Positions 52,824 through 59,847 of a stretch of DNA of 64,000 nucleotides are shown here, in pieces. Source of the DNA: Streptomyces sp. GSL17-111 (lineage in GTDB: Bacteria > Actinomycetota > Actinomycetes > Streptomycetales > Streptomycetaceae). A model generated the notes under the pieces. The model was not told where the DNA came from, searched no databases, and saw only the letters and a program-made list of their open reading frames with translations. Each line of letters opens with the position of its first letter. The first letter of the stretch is position 1. The position numbers were made by a program, and so were the translations under genes. The DNA lies in NCBI RefSeq assembly GCF_037911585.1, contig NZ_JBAJNS010000001.1:4077501-4141500 (forward strand). The letters are read 5' to 3'.

Positions 52824-53753
52824 GTGGCCCCCGAGCTGATCCGCATCGCCACCCGCTCCTCCCCGATGGCCCTGGCCCAGGTGGAACGGGTCCGGCGCGA
52901 GCTGGCGAAGCTGTTCCCCCGGACGGCGACGAAGGTCGTGCCCGTCACCGCCTACGGCGACCGCTGGACGGGCAACCTCGCCACCCTCGGCGGCAAGGCC
53001 GCCTTCACCCGAGAGGTGGACGCCACCCTGCTGGACGGCGACGCCGATGTCGCCGTCCACTGCATGAAGGACGTCCCGGGCGACCGGCCGCTCCCCGACG
53101 GCACCGTCTTCGCCGCGTGGATGCGGCGCGAGGACCCCCGCGACGCGCTCGTCCACCCCGGCGGGCTGACCCTGGACGAGTTGCCGTCGTGCACCCGGAT
53201 CGGCACCTCGTCCGTGCGCCGGGCGGCCCAGCTCGCCGCCTCCCACCCGCGCCTGCGCCGCGTGCCGATCCGGGGGAACGTGGGCCGGCGGCTGGAGAAG
53301 CTGGACGAGGACCGGGTGGACGCCCTCGTCCTCGCCGTCTGCGGCCTCGACCGCGTCGGCGCCTCCGCCCGCATCGCCCAGGTCCTCCCCGTCGAGACGA
53401 TGTGCCCGCCGCTCGGCGCGGGCGTCCTCGGCCTCCAGTGCCGCGAGGGGGACGAGCCGGTGGCCAGCGCCATGAGGGCGCTCGGCGATCCGGCGACCGC
53501 CCGGGAGATGGTCGCCGAACGCGCCCTGCTCGCCGCCCTGCGGGGCCACTGCAACACCCCCGTCGCCGGTTACGCCCGGGCGGCCGCGTCGGGCGAGGTG
53601 TACCTGCACGCCCGCGTCTTCACCCCGGACGGCACGACCGTGCTGCACGCGGAGGAGTCCTCCACCACCGGCCCGGCCGAGCTCGGCCTCAGCGTGGCCG
53701 ACGCCCTCCTCGCCCGGGGTGCCCGCGCGCTCATCGACGCGATCCCGCACTGA
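52824..53753 (+). CDS. hemC: Porphobilinogen deaminase (HemC family, probable paralogue)
   Basis: A 309-residue hydroxymethylbilane synthase. 'IRIATRSSPMALAQVERV' opens domain 1; the catalytic Asp83 is in 'VAVHCMKDVP'; substrate-binding Arg residues are in 'IGTSSVRRAAQL'; and the dipyrromethane-carrying Cys243 is in 'GHCNTPVAGYA', a variant of the usual GGCxxP. All key residues are present, so activity is likely. Streptomyces has its main hemC in a heme operon, so this isolated copy may serve another tetrapyrrole, such as siroheme for nitrite reductase. Its 3' end overlaps the converging SUMF1 gene by 23 bp. Confidence 0.88.
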   Translation: MAPELIRIATRSSPMALAQVERVRRELAKLFPRTATKVVPVTAYGDRWTGNLATLGGKAAFTREVDATLLDGDADVAVHCMKDVPGDRPLPDGTVFAAWMRREDPRDALVHPGGLTLDELPSCTRIGTSSVRRAAQLAASHPRLRRVPIRGNVGRRLEKLDEDRVDALVLAVCGLDRVGASARIAQVLPVETMCPPLGAGVLGLQCREGDEPVASAMRALGDPATAREMVAERALLAALRGHCNTPVAGYARAAASGEVYLHARVFTPDGTTVLHAEESSTTGPAELGLSVADALLARGARALIDAIPH

Positions 53754-54402
53754 CGTCCCGCGCCGGGCGGGCGAGACGGAAGCCCACGTCGTCGAGGCGG
53801 AGGTCGGGGTGGCTGCGCCGCCGCACGGAGGCCCGGCAGCTCCAGTGCTCGTCGAACCAGCCGCCGCCCCGGAGCACCCGGTACTCCCCGTAGACCTCGG
53901 CGTCGTAGACGTCCCAGCACCACTCCCAGACGGTGCCGAGCATGTCGTACAGCCCCCAGGCGTTGGGCCGCTTCCCGCCGACCTCGGGCAGCCGCTCGCC
54001 GGCGTTGCGCCGGTACCAGGCGACGTCGTCCAGCGGGCCGTACCGGGGGCCCTCGGTGCCCGCGCGGCAGGCGTGCTCCCACTCCGCCTCGGTGGGCAGC
54101 CGGTAGCCGTCGGCGCCGGTGTCCCGGACGACGCGCTCCCCGCCGGGGAGCGGCCGGTAGGCGGGCACGAGCCCCTCCTGCGCCGAGAGGGCGTTGCAGA
54201 AGGCGACGGCGTCCCGCCACGAGACGCTCTCCACCGGCAGCCGGTCGCCCTGTGCGGCGGCCGGCCGTGCTCCGGCGACCCGGGCGTAGAGGTCCTGGGT
54301 GACGGGCACCGGCGCGAGGCGGAACGGCCGGACGTCCACCGTCCAACTCCGTTGCGTACGCCGGTCCGAGAGCGTCACCCGGCCCGCCGGGACGGTGATC
54401 AC
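53731..54402 (-). CDS. SUMF1/formylglycine-generating-enzyme-fold protein
   Basis: A 223-residue protein with the FGE-sulfatase fold marks 'LAPVPVTQDLYARV', 'PVESVSWRDAVAFCNALS', 'GYRLPTEAEWEHACRAG', 'NAWGLYDMLGTVWEWCWD' and 'VLRGGGWFDEHWSCRAS'. True formylglycine generators need two cysteines spaced C-x4-C. Here only the second is present, and the first position is Asp. It is therefore probably not a sulfatase activator and may be a binding or modifying relative. GTG 54402 follows GGGAG 7 nt upstream. No sulfatase gene is nearby. Confidence 0.85.
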   Translation of the reverse strand: MITVPAGRVTLSDRRTQRSWTVDVRPFRLAPVPVTQDLYARVAGARPAAAQGDRLPVESVSWRDAVAFCNALSAQEGLVPAYRPLPGGERVVRDTGADGYRLPTEAEWEHACRAGTEGPRYGPLDDVAWYRRNAGERLPEVGGKRPNAWGLYDMLGTVWEWCWDVYDAEVYGEYRVLRGGGWFDEHWSCRASVRRRSHPDLRLDDVGFRLARPARDVSAGSRR

Positions 54403-54795
54403 GGGGCCGCTCCCACGGTGGCGTCCGCGCGCAGTACGGCTGGGGGTTCCGGTGCCATGGGCCGCACGCTCGCACACCCCGAGTCCCCACCGCACCCCCA
54501 TATCCCCGGGGCCCGAAGCCGGTCACCGGCCACTGGCCCTGGTCGGCCCGCGCCGCGCCTGCCGGGGCGCCCCTGCGTGCCTCGCCGTGGGGGACGGGCG
54601 GGCGTAGCCTGGAAGGGCAAGCCTCCCCGAGGATGTGAGGAGGTGGCGTGATCCAGATGTGGCGGAGCGCTGCTGGGCCGCGTCGGCGGGGGACGTGAGG
54701 ACCGGTCTTCAGCAGGGCACGGAAATCCCCGACACCGCGACCCCGCGCGTGCGGGGTCGCGGTCTGCGCGGGCGCACGCACGCAAGGAGGCCGAC
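54403..54795 (+). other. Intergenic region with a possible leader ORF and hairpin before the NATD1-like gene
   Basis: 393 bp between two divergent genes. On the plus strand a possible -10 TAGCCT (54605-54610) is followed by a 16-codon ORF (GTG 54648 to TGA 54698) with a very strong Shine-Dalgarno GAGGAGGT, and then by a perfect 12-bp hairpin (54735-54762) 33 bp before the next gene. The order promoter, leader peptide, hairpin, gene resembles an attenuator, but the peptide is not rich in any one amino acid except Arg. Confidence 0.4.
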
Positions 54796-55095
54796 GTGGA
54801 CGTCGATGTCGTCAACGCCACCGGTCCGCACCGGTTCGAAGCCCGTCTCGGCGAACGGATCACCGGAGTGGTCGCCTACCGGGACCGGGGCCGGGTGCGG
54901 GAGCTGATCCACACCGAAGTGGACGCCGAGTTCGAGGGGCAGGGCGTCGCCAGCGACCTGACGCGCGGAGCCCTCGACTCCATCCGCTCCGAGGGCCGGC
55001 TCGTTCGGCCCACCTGCCCGTACGTGACCGGGTGGCTCTCCCGCCACCAGGACTACCAGGACCTGGTGGCCTCCGGCCCGGGGGCGCGGGCGTAG
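54796..55095 (+). CDS. NATD1/YjdJ-like small GNAT-fold protein
   Basis: A 99-residue protein of the mini-GNAT (GCN5-related, Gtn/NATD1) family. It shows 'GERITGVVAYRDRGRVRELI', 'HTEVDAEFEGQGVASDLTRG' with the acetyl-CoA loop (GQGVAS) and 'VRPTCPYVTGWLSRHQDYQD' with the family-typical CPY. It may acetylate a small molecule or only bind acyl-CoA. GTG 54796 has AAGGAGG upstream. It lies alone between divergent or separate units. Confidence 0.88.
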   Translation: MDVDVVNATGPHRFEARLGERITGVVAYRDRGRVRELIHTEVDAEFEGQGVASDLTRGALDSIRSEGRLVRPTCPYVTGWLSRHQDYQDLVASGPGARA

Positions 55096-55397
55096 CGGCC
55101 CCGCCCCACGTCCGACACGGGTCTCGCGGTGGTTCGTCCCGGTGTGTGTGCCGGGTCGGCCACCGAGGGCGTGCAGACCCTTGCCGTCGGCGACGAACTG
55201 ATGATTTCCTGTCACTCGTGTGGCGCCCCTGTGATGATCAGCGGGCGACAACGGGCCCGACCTGACCAGTCGTCGGCCTGTCGACCCAATAGCGGAGACG
55301 TCATGACCACGCTTGTGGCGGTCGGGGGAGCGAACACCGACCACGCCCGAATCCGGCGCGCACGCGCCCACCTGACGGACGCTCGGGGGCCCGTCAG
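55096..55397 (+). other. Intergenic region with a possible 32-codon ORF coupled to the next gene
   Basis: 302 bp without a firm gene. An ORF from ATG 55303 (GGAG 6 nt upstream) runs 32 codons and stops at 55401, overlapping the next start as ATGA, as in coupled Streptomyces genes. Its product, rich in Arg and Ala, matches nothing known. A longer version of the frame reaches GTG 55129 and contains a CxxC pair (ISCHSCG) but looks non-coding. Confidence 0.35.
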
Positions 55398-56357
55398 ATG
55401 AAACCGCCACCCCCCACGCCCACGGCCTTGCTCCTCAACCCCCGCGGTGAGGCCGTACGGGCGGCCCGCGCGGTCGGGGCCCGGACCCTCGTGGTCGGCC
55501 CCGACCTCGCGGCTCCGGGGATGCGGCGCACCCTCGCCGAGGCCGACGAGGCCGTGGAGTGCGACTGGAGCGACACCCGGCGCCTGCTCAACGTGCTGCG
55601 GCCGTTCAGCGGCATGCCCCAGACGTCCGTCTTCGGCTTCGACGCGGCGTCCGCGCTGCACGCCTCCTACGCGAACGCGATCCTGCGCCTTCCGGGTAAT
55701 CCGCCCGGCGTGCTACGCGCGTTGACCGAACCGGCCGCCCTGCGGGAGCTCGCCAACCGCTACACCCCCTACCCGGTGCGGGCCGAGCGGTGCGACGCGG
55801 CCGGGCTGGTCGACGCCGCCCGGCGCACCGGCTTCCCCTGCGTCGTCCGCCCCTCGACGGGCCGGGCCCGCCTCCTGCACACCCCTGCGGACGCCGAGGC
55901 GCTCGCCGTCCCCTTCGCCGCCGCGCCGGAGACGGGCCCCCTGCTGGTGGAGGAATGCCTCGACGGCCCGGCGTACGACGTCTGCGCGCACTCCTACGGC
56001 GGCGCCCACACCGTGCACAGCGTGGCGCCCGCGGGCCGGTCCGCCGCCTGCGGGGGCCCCGGCGGAGACCCCTGTGCGGCCCCCGGCGGGACGGACGGCC
56101 TCCCCGAAGTGCCCGCCCCGGCCGGCCTGCGTCCGGACGTCCTGCGCGCCGTCCGACGACTGGTCACGGTGACGCTGGAGGCCGTCGACCACCAGGTGGG
56201 CCTCACGCACGCCACCGTCGTGCAGACCGCCCAGGGGCCCCGGCTGCTCGCGGCGGGTCCCGGCCCCGTGCCCGGCGCCGAGTGCTCCCTGTACGAGCTG
56301 GCCGTCACCGCCGTGCTCGGGCTGCCCCGGCCCGCTCACCAAGCGGCCGTCGGGTAG
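55398..56357 (+). CDS. Degenerate ATP-grasp-like protein
   Basis: A 319-residue protein with features of the ATP-grasp carboxylate ligases: an N-terminal preATP-like domain ('ALLLNPRGEAVRAARAVGAR'), 'TGFPCVVRPSTGRARLL' for the first nucleotide strand, and 'GPLLVEECLDGPAYDVCAHS' for the second. The C-terminal metal-binding 'N-P-R-x-G' segment is replaced by 'RLLAAGPGPVPGAE', and the protein is shorter than the usual ~400 residues. Catalysis is doubtful; it could be a regulatory or vestigial relative. It precedes narK by 98 bp in the same direction. Confidence 0.7.
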   Translation: MKPPPPTPTALLLNPRGEAVRAARAVGARTLVVGPDLAAPGMRRTLAEADEAVECDWSDTRRLLNVLRPFSGMPQTSVFGFDAASALHASYANAILRLPGNPPGVLRALTEPAALRELANRYTPYPVRAERCDAAGLVDAARRTGFPCVVRPSTGRARLLHTPADAEALAVPFAAAPETGPLLVEECLDGPAYDVCAHSYGGAHTVHSVAPAGRSAACGGPGGDPCAAPGGTDGLPEVPAPAGLRPDVLRAVRRLVTVTLEAVDHQVGLTHATVVQTAQGPRLLAAGPGPVPGAECSLYELAVTAVLGLPRPAHQAAVG

Positions 56358-56389
56358 GTGAGCGGGAGGTTTCGCCCGTGTCACGTCCC

Positions 56390-56405
56390 GCCACAGGCCC
56401 GAAAC
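56390..56405 (+). promoter_or_regulatory. Weak GlnR-type box upstream of narK
   Basis: GCCAC-N6-GAAAC fits the GlnR half-site pair gTnAC-N6-GAAAC with one mismatch, 51 bp before the narK start. GlnR controls nitrogen genes including nitrate use in Streptomyces. The match is weaker than the box before nnaR. Confidence 0.35.
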
Positions 56406-56455
56406 CCGTGCGCTCTACTCTCGGTCCCGATGACGACGTGTGACGAGGAGGCGAC

Positions 56456-57859
56456 GTGAGGACAGATTCTGACAGCCCGCGCAGAGGCCGGTGGATCGAT
56501 CACTGGGAGCCCGAGGACGAGACGTTCTGGCGGGAGAAGGGCGCCCGGATCGCACGCCGCAACCTGCTCTTCTCCGTGCTCTCCGAGCACATCGGCTTCT
56601 CCATATGGACCCTGTGGTCGGTGCTGGTCCTTTTCATGGGGCCCGAGTACGGGATCGACGCGGCCGGCAAGTTCTTCCTGGTCGGCATGGCCACGCTCGT
56701 CGGCGCGTTCGTCCGCGTGCCCTACACCTTCGCCGTCGCCCGCTTCGGCGGCCGGAACTGGACGGTGATCGCCGCGTCGCTCCTGCTGGTGCCGGGCGTC
56801 GCGGCCTACGTCGTCATGGAGCCCGGCACGTCGTACACGACCTTCATGCTGGTGGCGCTGCTGACGGGCGTCGGCGGCGGGAACTTCGCCTCCTCGATGA
56901 CCAACATCAACGCGTTCTACCCGCTGCGCAGGAAGGGCTGGGCGCTCGGCCTCAACGCGGGCGGCGGCAACGTGGGCGTGCCGGTGATCCAGCTCGTCGC
57001 CCTCGCCGTCATCGCCACGGCGGGCGCCGGGCAGCCGCGCGTGCTGCTGGCGATCTACCTGCCGCTCGTCGTCGTCGCCGCCGCCTGCGCCTGGCTGTTC
57101 ATGGACAACCTGAGCGTCATGCAGAACGACACCGGCGCCGCTCGGGAGTCCGTGCGCGACCGGCACACCTGGATTATGTCCTTCCTGTACGTCGGCACGT
57201 TCGGTTCGTTCATCGGATACAGCTTCGCGTTCGGCCTCGTGCTCCAGAACCAGTTCGACCGCACCCCTCTCCAGGCCGCCTCGCTGACGTTCATCGGCCC
57301 GCTCCTCGGCTCGCTCATCCGCCCGCTCGGCGGCTCGCTCGCCGACCGCTACGGCGGCGCCCGCATCACCCTGTGGAACTTCGCCGGCATGGCCGCCGCG
57401 ACCGTGGTGATCATCCTGGCGTCCGTCCAGGAGTCGCTGCCCGTCTTCCTCGGCGGCTTCATCGTCCTGTTCGTCCTCACCGGTGTGGGCAACGGCTCCA
57501 CCTACAAGATGATCCCCGGCATCTACCACGCCAAGGCCCTCGCCCTCGGCCTCACCGGTGAGGAAGCCGCCCGCTACGGCCGCCGACTCTCGGGGGCGGC
57601 CATCGGACTCATCGGAGCGGTCGGTGCCGTCGGCGGCCTGGGCATCAACCTGGCCTTCCGCCAGTCCTTCCTCTCCACCGGCACGGGCATCAGCGCCTTC
57701 ACCGCCTTCCTGATCTTCTACGGCCTGTGCTTCGCCGTCACCTGGACCGTCTACCTCCGCCGTCCGGGCGCCACCGGCCGACGTCCGGCGGCCTTGGGCA
57801 CGGTAACGGCCGACCGAGCGGACGCGGCCGACGAGCGTCCCACCTACGCACGGGTCTGA
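56456..57859 (+). CDS. narK: Nitrate/nitrite transporter NarK
   Basis: A 467-residue MFS transporter of the nitrate/nitrite porter family with twelve hydrophobic segments. Nitrate-porter signatures are visible as 'LTGVGGGNFASSMTNINAFY' in helix 5 and 'VLTGVGNGSTYKMIPGIYHA' in helix 11. It imports nitrate or exchanges it for nitrite. GTG 56456 follows GAGGAGGC. The nitrate regulator gene nnaR is next downstream, 217 bp away. Confidence 0.95.
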   Translation: MRTDSDSPRRGRWIDHWEPEDETFWREKGARIARRNLLFSVLSEHIGFSIWTLWSVLVLFMGPEYGIDAAGKFFLVGMATLVGAFVRVPYTFAVARFGGRNWTVIAASLLLVPGVAAYVVMEPGTSYTTFMLVALLTGVGGGNFASSMTNINAFYPLRRKGWALGLNAGGGNVGVPVIQLVALAVIATAGAGQPRVLLAIYLPLVVVAAACAWLFMDNLSVMQNDTGAARESVRDRHTWIMSFLYVGTFGSFIGYSFAFGLVLQNQFDRTPLQAASLTFIGPLLGSLIRPLGGSLADRYGGARITLWNFAGMAAATVVIILASVQESLPVFLGGFIVLFVLTGVGNGSTYKMIPGIYHAKALALGLTGEEAARYGRRLSGAAIGLIGAVGAVGGLGINLAFRQSFLSTGTGISAFTAFLIFYGLCFAVTWTVYLRRPGATGRRPAALGTVTADRADAADERPTYARV

Positions 57860-57868
57860 CCGGTCCGG

Positions 57869-57912
57869 CCACACCGGCGCCACACCGGCGCCGCACCGGC
57901 GCCGCACCGGGA
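57869..57912 (+). repeat. Four 11-bp direct repeats between narK and nnaR
   Basis: Four adjacent copies of cc(a/g)caccgg(c/g)(g/a) lie 10-53 bp after the narK stop. The unit length is close to one helical turn, so a protein could bind the same face repeatedly; simple GC-rich slippage is the alternative. Confidence 0.5.
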
Positions 57913-57979
57913 CCGCCGGGAGGGGCCGTCACTCCGGCGGTGCCGCCGACCACGACCCGACGAACGGCGGAACCCCCGC

Positions 57980-57995
57980 GTAACAGGCGGGAAAC
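57980..57995 (+). promoter_or_regulatory. GlnR-type box upstream of nnaR
   Basis: GTAAC-N6-GAAAC (57980-57984 and 57991-57995) matches the GlnR consensus gTnAC-N6-GAAAC exactly. Six bases later GAACC and a further six later GTCAC continue the 11-bp phasing. It lies 82 bp before the nnaR ATG, so nitrogen limitation likely switches on nnaR through GlnR. Confidence 0.6.
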
Positions 57996-57998
57996 GCG

Positions 57999-58042
57999 GT
58001 GGAACCGAGCCTGTCACGCGGCACGGGCAGGCTCGGTTCCAC
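57999..58042. promoter_or_regulatory. Perfect 15-bp inverted repeat upstream of nnaR
   Basis: GTGGAACCGAGCCTG (57999-58013) and its exact complement (58028-58042) flank a 14-nt loop, ending 34 bp before the nnaR start. It may be a terminator for narK (no T run), a leader hairpin in the nnaR mRNA, or a protein-binding site such as an NnaR operator. It directly abuts the GlnR-type box. Confidence 0.7.
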
Positions 58043-58076
58043 GGTGTGCGACCCCAGGGGACGAGGACCACTTCCC

Positions 58077-59201
58077 ATGCAAGAACCCACGCACGACATC
58101 AAGCCCCTCGCGGGCTTCACGATCGGCGTCACGGCGGCCCGCCGGGCCGAGGAGCTGATCGCGCTCCTCGAACGCCGGGGCGCCGTGGTGCAGCACGCCC
58201 CCGCCCTGCGCATCGTGCCGCTCACCGACGACTCCGAACTGCTCAGCACCACCGAGCGGCTCCTGGCCGCCGCCCCCGACACCGTCATCGCCACCACCGC
58301 CATCGGCTTCCGCGGCTGGATCGAGGCGGCCCACGGATGGGGCCTGGGCGAGGAGCTGCTCGCCCGCCTCGACGGCGTCGAGCTGCTGGCCCGGGGGCCC
58401 AAGGTGCGCGGCGCGATCCGCGCCGCCGGGCTGACCGAGACGTGGTACCCGGAGTCGGAGTCGATGGCCGAGGTCCGGGCACGGCTGCTGGCCCAGGGGG
58501 TGGAAGGCCGCCGCATCGCGGTCCAGCTGCACGGCGAGCCCCTGCCGGGGTTCAGCGAGGCGCTGCGCTCGGCGGGCGCCGAGGTCGTGCCCGTCCCCGT
58601 CTACCGGTGGCTGCCGCCGGAGGACCCGACCACGCTCGACCGGCTGATCGACGCCCTCCGCGCCCGGGCCCTGGACGCCGTCACCTTCACCAGTGCCCCC
58701 GCCGCCCTGTCCCTGCTGCGGCGGTCGGAGGAGCGCGGACTGCGTGAGGAGGTGCTGGAGGCGCTGCGCGAGGACGTGCTCCCCGCCTGCGTCGGCCCCG
58801 TGACGGCGGCGGTCCTGGAACGGCACGACGTCCCGACCTCCCAGCCCGAACGCTTCCGCCTCGGACCGCTCGTGCAGCTGCTGTGCGCGGAACTGCCCGG
58901 CTCGGTGCGGCCGTTGCCCGTGGGCGGGCGGTGGCTGGAGATCCGCGGCCACGCCGTCGTCGTCGACGGCGAGCTGCGCCCCGTCCCGCCCGCCGGGATG
59001 GCGCTGCTGGGCGCGCTGGCCGCCCGGCCCGGCTGGGTGGTGCCGCGCGCCGACCTCCTGCGGGCGCTGCCGGGCGCGGGCCGCGACGAGCACGCCGTCG
59101 AGACGGCCATGGCCCGGCTGCGCACCGCGCTGGGCGCGCCCAAGCTGATCCAGACCGTCGTCAAGCGCGGCTACCGCCTGGCCGTCGACGCCCCCGGGTG
59201 A
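58077..59201 (+). CDS. nnaR: Nitrate/nitrite assimilation regulator NnaR (HemD-like plus winged helix)
   Basis: A 374-residue two-part protein. Residues 15-265 form a uroporphyrinogen-III synthase-like domain ('LAGFTIGVTAARRAEELIAL', 'FTSAPAALSLLRRSEERG', 'LPACVGPVTAAVLERHDVPT'). Residues 290-370 form an OmpR-type winged helix ('PVPPAGMALLGALAARPGWV', 'ETAMARLRTALGAPKLIQTV', 'KRGYRLAVDAPG'). This fusion next to narK matches NnaR, a DNA-binding activator of nitrate and nitrite genes that works with GlnR. The HemD part may sense a tetrapyrrole or merely retain the fold. ATG 58077 is preferred over 57999, which lies in the inverted repeat. Confidence 0.92.
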   Translation: MQEPTHDIKPLAGFTIGVTAARRAEELIALLERRGAVVQHAPALRIVPLTDDSELLSTTERLLAAAPDTVIATTAIGFRGWIEAAHGWGLGEELLARLDGVELLARGPKVRGAIRAAGLTETWYPESESMAEVRARLLAQGVEGRRIAVQLHGEPLPGFSEALRSAGAEVVPVPVYRWLPPEDPTTLDRLIDALRARALDAVTFTSAPAALSLLRRSEERGLREEVLEALREDVLPACVGPVTAAVLERHDVPTSQPERFRLGPLVQLLCAELPGSVRPLPVGGRWLEIRGHAVVVDGELRPVPPAGMALLGALAARPGWVVPRADLLRALPGAGRDEHAVETAMARLRTALGAPKLIQTVVKRGYRLAVDAPG

Positions 59202-59262
59202 CCGATCCGCGGCCCACCGGCTGAACGGAGGGCGTGCGCCGCCCGTATGCAAGGGTGGGCGC

Positions 59263-59287
59263 GGAACGCGCCAAGAAAGCACACGTC
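59263..59287 (+). promoter_or_regulatory. ECF-type promoter, probably autoregulatory
   Basis: GGAAC (59263-59267) and CGTC (59284-59287) are separated by 16 bp, the classical ECF sigma -35/-10 pair. It lies 20 bp before the sigma gene start, so the sigma factor probably activates its own operon. Confidence 0.6.
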
Positions 59288-59307
59288 GTATCGACCGGGG
59301 GCGCACT

Positions 59308-59847
59308 GTGAGTGAGGATGCCGTCGTGGCCGACCGAACGTCGCAGGACGACGCCCTCATGCGAGCCCTCTACGACGAACACGCCGGACCGCTGCTGGCG
59401 TTCGTGCTGCGCCTGGTCGGCGGCGACCGCCACCGTGCCGAGGACGTCGTGCAGGAGACGCTGCTGCGCGCCTGGCGCAACGCCGAACAGCTCCAGCGGG
59501 CCACCGGGTCGGTGCGGCCGTGGCTGGTGACGGTCGCCCGCCGCATCGTCATCGACGGTCACCGCAACCGGAAGGCCCGGCCGCAGGAGGTGGACGCCAC
59601 CCCCCTCGAGGCGATCCCGGCCGCCGACGAGATCGACCGCGCGCTGCGGCTCATGACGATCTCCGAGGCCATGGCCGACCTCACCGACGCCCATCGCGAG
59701 GCGCTGGTGGAGACGTATTTCAAGGGCCGCACCGTGAACGAGGCGGCCGAGGTGCTCCGGGTGCCGCCCGGTACCGTCCGGTCCCGGGTCTTCTACGCGC
59801 TGCGCTCGATGAAGCTCTCGCTGGAGGAGAAGGGGGTGACGGCATGA
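59308..59847 (+). CDS. ECF RNA polymerase sigma factor
   Basis: A 179-residue ECF sigma factor. Region 2 has 'LYDEHAGPLLAFVLRLVGGD' and 'AEDVVQETLLRAWRN' (DNA melting and -10 recognition); region 4 has 'LTDAHREALVETYFKGRTVN' and 'VPPGTVRSRVFYALRSMKL' (-35 recognition). Its stop overlaps the anti-sigma start (ATGA), so the pair is coupled. It resembles the streptomycete SigL/ECF19-like group; the inducing signal, perhaps redox or envelope stress, is inferred from the partner's zinc motif. Confidence 0.93.
   Translation: MSEDAVVADRTSQDDALMRALYDEHAGPLLAFVLRLVGGDRHRAEDVVQETLLRAWRNAEQLQRATGSVRPWLVTVARRIVIDGHRNRKARPQEVDATPLEAIPAADEIDRALRLMTISEAMADLTDAHREALVETYFKGRTVNEAAEVLRVPPGTVRSRVFYALRSMKLSLEEKGVTA

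Noticed and set aside
55129..55401. A 90-codon frame with a CxxC pair upstream of the ATP-grasp gene
   Set aside because: No ribosome site at its start, no second metal pair, and abrupt changes of composition. Only the 3' 32 codons look possibly translated.
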